54,527 nucleotides of DNA from an uncultured Nostocoides sp. (GTDB lineage: Bacteria; Actinomycetota; Actinomycetes; Actinomycetales; Dermatophilaceae). A program made the position numbers and the translations under genes. The notes beneath the pieces are model-generated. The model had not been told where the DNA came from and did no database searches. It saw only the letters and a program-made list of their open reading frames with translations. The stretch is from positions 1 through 54,527 of the forward strand of contig CALLZC010000141.1 in assembly GCA_937858995.1 (NCBI GenBank), read 5' to 3'. This document shows, in pieces, positions 37,513 to 44,017 of the stretch (position 1 is the stretch's first letter; every line of letters begins with the position of its first letter).

Positions 37513-38793
37513 TCAGGGCGAGGTCAGATAGCGCGCGATCTCGCGGAACATCCAGATGGTGCCGGACAGCTTCTGCGCGGACTGCGGCAGCGGCCAGGAC
37601 GACAGCTTGACCCCGACGACACCCGTGGCGGGCTCGACGAAGACCATCTGTCCGTGGATGCCCAGGCACAGCAGGATCGGTCCGTTGTCGCCCGGCACGA
37701 ACCAGAACTGGTTGCGATACCAGCCGCCCGGCAGATACGGCTCGTTCTCCGATCGGGCGAAGGCATCCCGGACATCCGCCGGCGGGAACAGGGCACCGGA
37801 GATCCACTCGGCCGGCACCACCTGCCGCCAGGCACCGTCCGGGCCCAAAGCCCGGCCCTGCTGGAGCAGCATCATGCCAAAGCGACCCAGGTCCCGCAGG
37901 GTCGCCGAGACGCCGCCGTCGTGGATCGCCGAGCCCAACGGATCAGCGGTCACCTCGGCATCGTGGAAGGCGCCGATCGGCTGCCAGACCCGGTCACTGA
38001 TCAGGTCCGCCATGCGCACCCCGGCCGCCCGCTCGCACACCCACCCCAGCGTGTCGGTGTCGATCGAGCGATAGGTGAAGACGCCGCCGTGCTCGCCCTC
38101 CGGGGCGATGGTCAGGATGTAGGGGTACATCCCCAGCGGGTCGCCGTGGTTGCGCGGCGCCCACCCCATCGAACGTTCCATCACCCGGACCTCCGACTCG
38201 GGGTCGAGATAGGTCTCGCGGAAACGGATTCCCGAGCGCATGTCCAGCAGCGTGCGCACCCGGGCCCCGGCATACCCCGACGCGGCGAGCTCGGGCACAT
38301 AGGTCTCCACCGGCGCTTCCGGGTCCAGCAGTCCGTCACCAGCCAGGCTCCCCGCGACGCACGAGACAATGGACTTCGAGATCGACATCACCAGGTGCCG
38401 GCGCCGGCGCACCATGGGCGGGGTGTAACGCTCCGCCAAGATCGCGCCGTCCTTGAGCACCAAGAATCCATCGGTCTCGGTGCGCGCCAGCACCTGGTCG
38501 ACTGTGTCGGCCCAGTCCAAGCCGGATACGGGCACCTCCCCCAGCTCAATGGGGCGCTCGGGCAGGGCCAGAGGCGCCTCGTGACCGAGGATCACCTGAG
38601 AAGGCATCACCTCGCGCATGTGCTGGAAGGACCAGTGCAGGTGTGGCTCCTCCTGCCAGTTCGCCAGGGTGACCAACGGCTGGCCGCTCGGCAGCAGGGC
38701 GTCGTGGCGATCGACTCGCGCCCAGGCCGAGTCCGGCTCGGGCGCGTAGTACGGGTGAACCGGCGCCGTGGCGTCGGCCGTCTCGGAAGTCAT
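37513..38793 (-). CDS. Serine hydrolase, NylB/class C beta-lactamase fold (second copy)
   Basis: A 426-residue homologue of the hydrolase at 34724, on the opposite strand. S137-ISK is the S-x-x-K motif (LVMSISKSIVS), the Tyr motif is FTYRSIDTDTLGWVCERA, and the C-terminal LGIHGQMVF corresponds to GIYGQ in the other protein. The shared C-terminal VVGVKLSSWP / VAVVKLSSWP shows common ancestry. It has an extra N-terminal segment of about 85 residues rich in Trp, Pro and His. Start 38793 is chosen because TAGGAT lies 7 bases upstream. Convergent with the ATP-grasp gene (54-base gap). Confidence 0.87.
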   Translation of the reverse strand: MTSETADATAPVHPYYAPEPDSAWARVDRHDALLPSGQPLVTLANWQEEPHLHWSFQHMREVMPSQVILGHEAPLALPERPIELGEVPVSGLDWADTVDQVLARTETDGFLVLKDGAILAERYTPPMVRRRRHLVMSISKSIVSCVAGSLAGDGLLDPEAPVETYVPELAASGYAGARVRTLLDMRSGIRFRETYLDPESEVRVMERSMGWAPRNHGDPLGMYPYILTIAPEGEHGGVFTYRSIDTDTLGWVCERAAGVRMADLISDRVWQPIGAFHDAEVTADPLGSAIHDGGVSATLRDLGRFGMMLLQQGRALGPDGAWRQVVPAEWISGALFPPADVRDAFARSENEPYLPGGWYRNQFWFVPGDNGPILLCLGIHGQMVFVEPATGVVGVKLSSWPLPQSAQKLSGTIWMFREIARYLTSP

Positions 38794-38800
38794 GCGGGGC

Positions 38801-38806
38801 ATCCTA
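38801..38806 (-). promoter_or_regulatory. -10 box for the second serine hydrolase
   Basis: TAGGAT on the minus strand, 7 bases before the ATG at 38793, giving a leaderless start. Confidence 0.45.
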
Positions 38807-38893
38807 GGCGCGGGTTCTTCCACCCAAGGCGCCCGGGTGCGGCAGCATGGGGTGAGGCAGCATGGGATGCGGCTGCCGAAGCAGAGGAGTCTC

Positions 38894-39913
38894 ATGACCA
38901 CCGATCAGCCGACGATCCCGGTCAAGGCAGCGCCGACCTCACACCGAGCCCAGATTGCCAGGCTGCGGCGCGTGGCGCTGGCTGCGCTGGGGAACTATCC
39001 GCTTCCGGCCGGGCGGTTGCGCTTCGTGACGCACGGGGAGAACACCACCTTTCGCCACGATAGCGCTGGTGGGAGCCATCTGGTGCGCGTGCACCGGCCG
39101 CAGCGCCATGGTCGCGGCGTGGACTCTGCCGCGGCCATCCGGTCCGAGATCTGCTGGCTTACTGCGATCCGCCTCGACACTGACCTCTGCGTGCCCGAGG
39201 CCCTCGCCGCGTCCAGCGGCGCTAGCACGGTCGAAGCTACCGCTGCCGGGCAGACCCGCGTTTGCTCGGTGCTGCGGTGGATGGATGGGCGGATCATGGA
39301 GGAGTCGGCGCGCCCGATCCACCTGCGCCGCCTCGGGGAGGCGATGGCGCTCCTGCACAACCAGGGCGACCACTGGAGCCCACCAAGCGACTTCGTGCGG
39401 ATCCGGTGGGATCGCGAGACCTTCTTCGGTGACGTGATGGTCTACGGCGACACCCCTGCCGCCGGCTGCTGGGACCTGTTGCCCCTGCCGGTCCGCACTC
39501 GCTTCGAGTTGGTAGCCGCCCACAGCGGCGACCTCATCGACACCAGCGGCGACTGGGGGCTAATCCATGCCGACCTGCATCTGGGGAACGCCCTTTTCCG
39601 CGACGGTCAGGTCAAGCTGATCGACTTCGACGACTCCGGATATGGTCCGCGGCTGTACGAGCTCGCCGTCGCCGTGTGGGAGCTACGCGACGAACCCAAC
39701 TATGAGGATTTCCGGGACGCGCTGCTGGCTGGCTACCGGATGCACCGTGAGGTCGACGCCCGGCACCTGGATGACTTCATCGCGGTGCGACAGGTCGCGT
39801 TCGGACTGTGGTTCACCGGAATGGCCCAGACCAATCCCGACTTCGCGGGCCGCCTGGATAGGGTTCATCGGTGGTCACTCGCCATGCTTGATGAGATCCA
39901 GCCGGCGATGTAG
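38894..39913 (+). CDS. APH/choline kinase-family phosphotransferase
   Basis: A 339-residue protein-kinase-like small-molecule kinase. The catalytic loop is HADLHLGNALF (about residue 225), followed by the metal-binding LIDFDDSGYGPRLYELAVAV; the N-terminal lobe has FVTHGENTTFR. The YELAVAVWEL pattern resembles homoserine kinase type II-like phosphotransferases rather than true aminoglycoside resistance enzymes. ATG 38894 has GAGGAG four bases upstream. Divergent from the second serine hydrolase, so a link to that cluster is possible but unproven. Confidence 0.85.
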   Translation: MTTDQPTIPVKAAPTSHRAQIARLRRVALAALGNYPLPAGRLRFVTHGENTTFRHDSAGGSHLVRVHRPQRHGRGVDSAAAIRSEICWLTAIRLDTDLCVPEALAASSGASTVEATAAGQTRVCSVLRWMDGRIMEESARPIHLRRLGEAMALLHNQGDHWSPPSDFVRIRWDRETFFGDVMVYGDTPAAGCWDLLPLPVRTRFELVAAHSGDLIDTSGDWGLIHADLHLGNALFRDGQVKLIDFDDSGYGPRLYELAVAVWELRDEPNYEDFRDALLAGYRMHREVDARHLDDFIAVRQVAFGLWFTGMAQTNPDFAGRLDRVHRWSLAMLDEIQPAM

Positions 39914-39914
39914 T

Positions 39915-40156
39915 GCATGGCGGGACGTCCAGCAGCACACGACCACGGAACCGCGTCCGGCGGACCAACGAGAGGCAGAGTTGCGTGGGTTATGACGTGG
40001 GCGGAGCGTTCCAGGGACTGCACGATGTGCAGCTAGCGATTCCCGAGGGCGCCGAAGACAGGTGCCGGATGCCGACTTCCCGGGGATGCGCCGCTTCCAC
40101 GCCCGTGACCCGCTCGGGAACCGGCTCGAATTCTTGAACCGGAGGAAGTATGACGT
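39915..40156 (+). repeat. Shortened copy of the VOC gene block
   Basis: Matches 42755-43215 closely, including about 70 bases of upstream sequence, with scattered substitutions. It lacks 217 bases: its junction joins the two GGATG words that lie at 42908-42912 and 43125-43129 in the full copy. It begins directly after the kinase stop. Confidence 0.9.
39985..40138 (+). pseudogene. VOC (glyoxalase-like) gene remnant
   Basis: Same N-terminal 30 or so residues as the intact gene at 42826 (VGYDVGGAFQGL then DVQLAIPEGAEDRCRM), then the 217-base internal deletion shifts the frame and the product ends after about 50 residues. The start codon is GTG instead of ATG. A further one-base loss near the 3' end is visible. 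Non-functional as a VOC fold. Confidence 0.88.
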
Positions 40157-40579
40157 TTCGCGACCAGCCCCCAGCGACACGCGGGCTGTGAAATGAAACA
40201 AGCTGGAGGTTGTGAGAGCGGACCGGATCATGTTGCAGGACAAGCCTGCTTGTGTTTCTGCCAAGCCGCCTTCACGCTGATCAGCGTGGCACCGGAACCC
40301 CTGCCAGAAGGTCGGGCCAGCGGGTCAGCACCGCGACCGCGGTCGGCTGGGAACTGGCGAATGCGGACCACACGTCGGGAAATGCCCACCGCGCCAACGA
40401 GATCAACCGGCGGCCGTGCCGCCGACAGGCCGGGGAAGCCGCGTAACCGGTCGCTGAGCCTGTCGAGGCCGGCCAGGGTCGGCGGCGCTGTGAACCGGGA
40501 CAGGCGCACCTGCCCGTCTGGAAAGGGAGGCCTTCCAAGACATGCAAGCCCCTTTCCGGGGCCCCTGCACCCCGACCGA
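40157..40579. other. Gap with a possible transposase fragment
   Basis: No intact gene. On the minus strand, about 40281-40410 encodes RRLISLARWAFPDVWSAFAS followed by a short AVAVLTRWPDLLAG stretch and a stop, which resembles the middle of IS110-type transposases (R..L....FPD..AF....AVL.RWP). It has no start, no catalytic residues and no second half. Treat as a possible remnant only. Confidence 0.25.
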
Positions 40580-40858
40580 TCACGGTCGGTGCCACACTGT
40601 TCGATGGCTCCCCTCACCGCGGCCCTGCAGTCTGACGTGCATCAGGTCTCCCGAGTGAGCACGAGCCCGCACCCGAACCGAGGGTCGGCCCACGAATGAA
40701 CTTCCCCATAAGACGATGCGCAGAACCCCGTTGTCATAAGTCGATGTCGACCATAGGTGACGTCGCGCTGACGTGACGAAGGTACCGGTGAGCTCCGTGA
40801 AGCGCGGACCAACCGTGACCTGCTCCAGGTGCACTTCCCTAGGGTCGATGCGGAACAC
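40580..40858 (-). CDS. Hypothetical protein, possibly truncated
   Basis: A 92-residue frame from GTG 40858 overlapping the end of the split membrane-protein gene by 20 bases. The sequence alternates like beta strands (VTVGPRFTELTGTFVTSA, DNGVLRIVLWGSSF, DLMHVRLQGRG, HRTVWHRP). The end pattern, with alternating hydrophobic residues leading to a terminal (I/V)W, resembles a small extracellular beta domain seen in other bacterial hypothetical proteins. Whether it is translated is unknown. Confidence 0.35.
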   Translation of the reverse strand: MFRIDPREVHLEQVTVGPRFTELTGTFVTSARRHLWSTSTYDNGVLRIVLWGSSFVGRPSVRVRARAHSGDLMHVRLQGRGEGSHRTVWHRP

Positions 40859-41082
40859 GCCTGCTGCGTCCCCAGATCAGTGAACCGCCGCCAACAACGA
40901 GGACCACGCCACCGAGGGCGACGAGCGACCAGTTGTACAGCATCGTCCCGATCCAGTTCTCGCCTCCTTGGTTCACCCACCAGGCGAAAAGGCTGAGGGG
41001 AAGGGCGACGAGAAGCATGACGCCACGCAATATCCACTTGCCCGTTGTCGAGAGAGGCCGCGCCCTGTGCGTCAGGCTGAGG
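40839..41082 (-). pseudogene. 3' part of a small membrane-protein gene split by IS3
   Basis: Minus-strand frame LSLTHRARPLSTTGKW, then two hydrophobic segments (GVMLLVALPLSLFAWWV and WSLVALGGVVLVVGGGSLIW) and a basic end. It has no start of its own; its 5' part lies across the insertion at 42566-42663. Joining the pieces at the outer bases of the TGAGACAC ends keeps the frame (342 bases, 113 residues, three membrane segments). Confidence 0.7.
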
Positions 41083-41139
41083 TGAGACACCCCTTCTGAG
41101 TTCTTTCCCTCTGCACGGGGCGGAGAAGCGAGACACCTG

Positions 41140-41553
41140 ATGACCATGACGTTGGCTGATGCCGCCCGCCTCGATGATGGGGTGGTGACCCCGAGAGCTG
41201 ACCAGCCCAAGCGCCGGATGTTCACCGCGGAGTACAAGGCGCGGATCCTGGATGAGTACGACACGGCGGACCGGGGTGAGCGGGGCGCGATCCTGCGCCG
41301 CGAGCACCTGTACTCATCCCACATCACCGAGTGGCGCAAGGCTGCCGAGGCCGGTGCGACCGCGGCGCTGGGACCCAAGAGCCCGAAGACCCGGGACCGC
41401 CGCGACCGGGAGGTCGAGCAGCTGCGAGCCCGGGCAGAGAGGGCCGAGGCCGAGCTGGTCCGGACGAAGGCGGCGTTGGAGATCGTGGGAAAAGCACACG
41501 CGCTCTTGGAGATGCTCTCCGAGAGCACGAACCTGCCGAAGCGGCCGCGGTGA
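41140..41553 (+). CDS. IS3-family transposase OrfA
   Basis: A 137-residue DNA-binding subunit. Helix-turn-helix region RRMFTAEYKARILDEYD through YSSHITEWRKAAEAG (about 25-70), then a leucine-zipper-like coiled coil REVEQLRARAERAEAELVRT (about 88-115). The stop TGA overlaps the OrfB GTG (GTGA). A G-GGA-AAA slippery heptamer lies in its 3' part for a -1 shift into OrfB. Confidence 0.9.
   Translation: MTMTLADAARLDDGVVTPRADQPKRRMFTAEYKARILDEYDTADRGERGAILRREHLYSSHITEWRKAAEAGATAALGPKSPKTRDRRDREVEQLRARAERAEAELVRTKAALEIVGKAHALLEMLSESTNLPKRPR
41487..41493 (+). promoter_or_regulatory. -1 frameshift slippery site
   Basis: GGGAAAA is in the X-XXY-YYZ phase with orfA (codons GGA, AAA), and the -1 frame from here is open into OrfB. 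This would give an OrfAB fusion transposase as in other IS3 elements. No downstream pseudoknot was checked. Confidence 0.5.
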
Positions 41554-42551
41554 TCAACCCCGCCGTCGACGAGCTCGCCGAGCAGGTCGGGGTGAAGCAC
41601 GCCTGTGCGTTGCTGGGCCGGCCCCGCGGCAGCCACTACCGAGCGAAGAAGCCGCCGGCCCACGGACCGGCACCCAAGCGGCCCACGCCACCCAACGCCC
41701 TCACGCTGGCCGAGCAGGCCCAGGTGCTGGCCGTGCTGACCAGCGAACGGTTCTGTGACAAGAGCGTCTCCCAGGCCTGGGCCACGCTGCTGGACGAGGG
41801 CACCTACCTGTGCTCGATGTCCACGATGCACCGGATCCTGCGCCGCAACGACGCAGCCGGGGAACGTCGCCGGCAGGCGGTCCATCCGGCGAAGAAGAAG
41901 CCCGAACTGCTGGCCACCAAGTCCGGGCAAGTCTGGTCGTGGGACATCACCAAACTCCGCGGCCCCGGCCGTGGGATCTGGTTCCAGCTCTACGTCGTGC
42001 TCGACATCTTCTCCCGCTACGTCGTGGCTTGGACCGTCCAAGCCTGCGAGGACTCGCAGATCGCCAAGACCATGCTCGAGGAGGCATTCGGCCTGCACGG
42101 CATCCCCGACGCGGTCCACGCCGACAGAGGCACCTCGATGACCTCCAAGCCCGTCGCCCAGCTCCTGCTCGACCTGGGCGTGGACCGCTCCCACTCCCGA
42201 CCACGGGTCAGCAACGACAACCCCTACAGCGAGTCGGCGTTCAAGACCTTGAAGTACGCCCCCGTGTTCCCCGACGCGTTCGGCTCTCTGGCCGACGCCC
42301 GCACGTTCTGCGAGGCGTTCTTCACCTACTACAACCACGAGCACCGACACTCCGGGATCGGACTTCATACCCCCGCGTCGGTCCACTTCGGCACCGCCGC
42401 CGAGATCCGCGCCCAGCGCCAGGCCACCCTCGACGCCGCCCACGCCACCCACCCGCACCGATTCGGCAACCGCCGACCCCAGGCACCCAAACTGCCCCAG
42501 GCCGCCTGGATCAACCAACCCTCACCGGAGGCCCTCATACAGACCGCGTAA
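41550..42551 (+). CDS. IS3-family transposase OrfB (DDE integrase)
   Basis: A 333-residue catalytic subunit from GTG 41550. HTH_21 region near VSQAWATLLDEGTYLCSMST (about 72-91). The rve integrase core has D132 (WDITK), D192 (HADRG) and E228 (NPYSESAFKTLKY), with 35 residues between the last two, the classic DD(35)E. It looks intact and potentially active. Expression is probably by translational coupling or by -1 frameshift as OrfAB. Confidence 0.92.
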   Translation: MINPAVDELAEQVGVKHACALLGRPRGSHYRAKKPPAHGPAPKRPTPPNALTLAEQAQVLAVLTSERFCDKSVSQAWATLLDEGTYLCSMSTMHRILRRNDAAGERRRQAVHPAKKKPELLATKSGQVWSWDITKLRGPGRGIWFQLYVVLDIFSRYVVAWTVQACEDSQIAKTMLEEAFGLHGIPDAVHADRGTSMTSKPVAQLLLDLGVDRSHSRPRVSNDNPYSESAFKTLKYAPVFPDAFGSLADARTFCEAFFTYYNHEHRHSGIGLHTPASVHFGTAAEIRAQRQATLDAAHATHPHRFGNRRPQAPKLPQAAWINQPSPEALIQTA

Positions 42552-42565
42552 CGACACGTGTCTCA

Positions 42566-42663
42566 GACTGCTTGACATCTTCCGGCGTGGCTCGCGCAAT
42601 GAGCAAGAAAGCAATGCCAGCCAGGGCCACGAACAAAGGAACTGACCACCAATGGAATGCCAT
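42566..42663 (-). pseudogene. 5' part of the small membrane-protein gene split by IS3
   Basis: ATG 42663 begins MAFHWWSVPLFVALAG and continues IAFLLIARATPEDVKQ, then runs into the IS right end, where it would stop within ten codons. It contains the first hydrophobic segment. The continuation is at 41082-40839 on the other side of the element. Confidence 0.7.
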
Positions 42664-42758
42664 CAGTTCTGCACCTCACTCAATGTAAGCGGCCTTGTCG
42701 CCCGGGTATCCTCCGGGAGGCTGTTCGAGACCTCCATCGGACTGTAGTCCACGGGCAT
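42663..42758 (-). CDS. Possible 31-residue ORF upstream of the split gene
   Basis: ATG 42758 encodes a polar peptide ending TLSEVQN, with TGA overlapping the membrane-protein ATG (TGATG). The tight overlap suggests coupling. Too short to classify, and it could be chance. Confidence 0.25.
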   Translation of the reverse strand: MPVDYSPMEVSNSLPEDTRATRPLTLSEVQN

Positions 42759-43215
42759 GGGCGGGACGTCCAGCAGCACACGACCACCGAACCGCGTCCG
42801 GCGGACCGACGAGAGGCAGAGTTGCATGGGTTATGACGTGGGCGGAGCGTTCCAGGGCCTGCACCATGTGCAGTTGGCGATTCCCGAGGGCGCAGAAGAC
42901 AGGTGCCGGATGTTTTGGGGTGACATCCTCGGCTTCACCGAGCTGGAGAAGCCTCCAAGGCTCGCGGCGCGCGGCGGATGCTGGTTCCGCGGCGGTGGAC
43001 TCGAGGTGCACTTCGGTGTCGAGAAGGACTTCCGTCCAGCCGCCAAAGCGCACCCGGGCATCCTCACTCGTGGGATCGATGCCATCGCCGAGCGGCTGAC
43101 CCAGAGCGGGATCGAGGTCACCTGGGATGCCGAATTCCCGGGTATGCGCCGCTTCTACGCCCTTGACCCGCTCGGGAACCGGCTCGAATTCTTGGAGCCG
43201 GAGGACGTATGACGT
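42755..43215 (+). repeat. Full-length copy of the VOC gene block
   Basis: Partner of the shortened block at 39915-40156. It contains the complete VOC gene at 42826-43212. Confidence 0.9.
42826..43212 (+). CDS. VOC (glyoxalase/bleomycin-resistance) family protein
   Basis: A 128-residue single-module VOC protein. Starts MGYDVGGAFQGLHHVQLAIP, continues with a stretch ending MFWGDILGFTELEKP, and ends MRRFYALDPLGNRLEFLE, the typical VOC pattern with a His in the first strand and a Glu in the last. Family members are dioxygenases, glyoxalases or drug-binding proteins; no specific role can be assigned. ATG 42826 with GAGAGG nine bases upstream. A decayed duplicate lies at 39985. Confidence 0.88.
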   Translation: MGYDVGGAFQGLHHVQLAIPEGAEDRCRMFWGDILGFTELEKPPRLAARGGCWFRGGGLEVHFGVEKDFRPAAKAHPGILTRGIDAIAERLTQSGIEVTWDAEFPGMRRFYALDPLGNRLEFLEPEDV

Positions 43216-43265
43216 CGCCCGGCGCCGGGACGCGGAGGGCGAGGGCGAGGGCGTCCGGCTCGTGG

Positions 43266-43295
43266 GAGGCTGCGGGGATGATCCGCACAAGCCTC
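43266..43295 (-). terminator. Hairpin downstream of tRNA-Ala
   Basis: GAGGCT...AGCCTC (6 pairs) plus an inner GCGG/CCGC stem; on the minus strand it starts 17 bases after the tRNA 3' end. No T tract. Probable tRNA terminator. Confidence 0.5.
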
Positions 43296-43311
43296 TGAAC
43301 AGCGTGCTTGG

Positions 43312-43384
43312 TGGAGCTGAGGGGATTCGAACCCCTGGCCTTCTCATTGCGAACGAGACGCGCTACCAACTGCGCCACAGCCCC
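43312..43384 (-). tRNA. tRNA-Ala (anticodon CGC)
   Basis: On the minus strand: acceptor GGGGCTG/CAGCTCC (one G-U), D arm GGCGCAGTTGGTAGCGC, anticodon stem TCTCG/TGAGA with loop TTCGCAA (CGC), and T arm with GGTTCGAATCC. Discriminator A followed by genomic CC. 73 bases, a normal cloverleaf. Confidence 0.95.
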
Positions 43385-43443
43385 AAGTGCGAAGAGAAGG
43401 TTAACACCGGCTTGGCGGCATCCCGAATCCGGTCAGCCGTTGA

Positions 43444-43505
43444 TCAGGGTGGGGCCGCACCGACCGTGGACGGGGGCAGAACCCGGGCGCAGCGAACGGT
43501 CACCC
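43444..43505 (+). repeat. 62-base direct repeat, copy 1
   Basis: TCAGGGTGGGGCCGC... to ...GGTCACCC; differs from copy 2 at 43928-43989 at two positions only. Confidence 0.9.
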
Positions 43506-43927
43506 GGCTCGTGCCACCGGGGTACGTCGTGACCGTGGCCTGACGCCGCCACCAACCTCCACGACTGGCCTGCTCCAGTCGAGCGGAGGACTTGCAGGGC
43601 GGACGGCCTTCTCAGGCGGCCTGCGAGCCGTTCGCCACCCGAGGTTCCTGGGGCGCTTGGAGCTCAGAAGCGGGTCGAGCCGACGGCTGGGGCCAGCAGG
43701 CAGCACCTGGGGCCTTTGATCGACCCAGTCCGGATGGTCGAAACTGCCCACGACCTCGCCGCGAGTGCTCACGGGCCTGATCCGCCGGGTCGCGGAAGCC
43801 GTCCTCTAGAGGTGCAGGACGCGGCTCACGATACGAGCGGGGTACGTCAGCTCGCCAGTATGCAGGCTCCTGACCAGCACAAACGCGCACGTGGACAGTC
43901 AAATCGGAGAAAGTGGCACGAGTCAGG

Positions 43928-43989
43928 TCAGGGTGGGGCCGCTCCGACCGTGGACGGGGGCAGAACCCGGGCGCAGCCAACGGTCACCC
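43928..43989 (+). repeat. 62-base direct repeat, copy 2
   Basis: Second copy, 422 bases after the first, ending 15 bases before the -10 box of the AI-2E family gene. Confidence 0.9.
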
Positions 43990-44004
43990 CCAGGGTGCCG
44001 GCAC

Positions 44005-44010
44005 TAGGCT
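44005..44010 (+). promoter_or_regulatory. -10 box for the leaderless AI-2E family gene
   Basis: TAGGCT lies 7 bases before the GTG at 44018. Confidence 0.45.
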
Positions 44011-44017
44011 CGGGCGA

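Larger units (their letters stand above)
41083..42565 (+). mobile_element. IS3-family insertion sequence
   Basis: A 1.48-kb element with overlapping orfA and orfB. Terminal inverted repeats begin TGAGACAC (41083-41090) and end GTGTCTCA (42558-42565). No exact target duplication is obvious with these ends; with ends a few bases further out, CTG flanks both sides. It interrupts a small membrane-protein gene on the opposite strand and sits between two copies of a VOC gene. Confidence 0.88.
43385..44004. other. Orphan intergenic DNA bracketed by a direct repeat
   Basis: About 620 bases with no credible gene. Short frames on both strands lack starts with SD or any family likeness. It contains two copies of a 62-base repeat (43444-43505 and 43928-43989), the second ending just before the promoter of the next gene. 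Confidence 0.6.

Noticed and set aside
34724-38793. Beta-lactam resistance genes
   Set aside because: The serine hydrolases lack signal peptides and the KTG motif; the NylB/esterase-type GxxGQ ending points to other amides or esters.
38894-39913. Aminoglycoside resistance phosphotransferase
   Set aside because: APH fold is clear, but the sequence is closer to homoserine-kinase-type housekeeping kinases, with no specific resistance motifs.
41080-42568. CTG as a clear target-site duplication of the IS3 element
   Set aside because: It requires IS ends that extend unequally beyond the TGAGACAC repeats, so I do not claim it.
39914-43312. Integrative element with att sites at tRNA-Ala
   Set aside because: No second copy of the tRNA 3' end was found leftward, and there is no integrase; the island seems to have grown by duplication and IS insertion.
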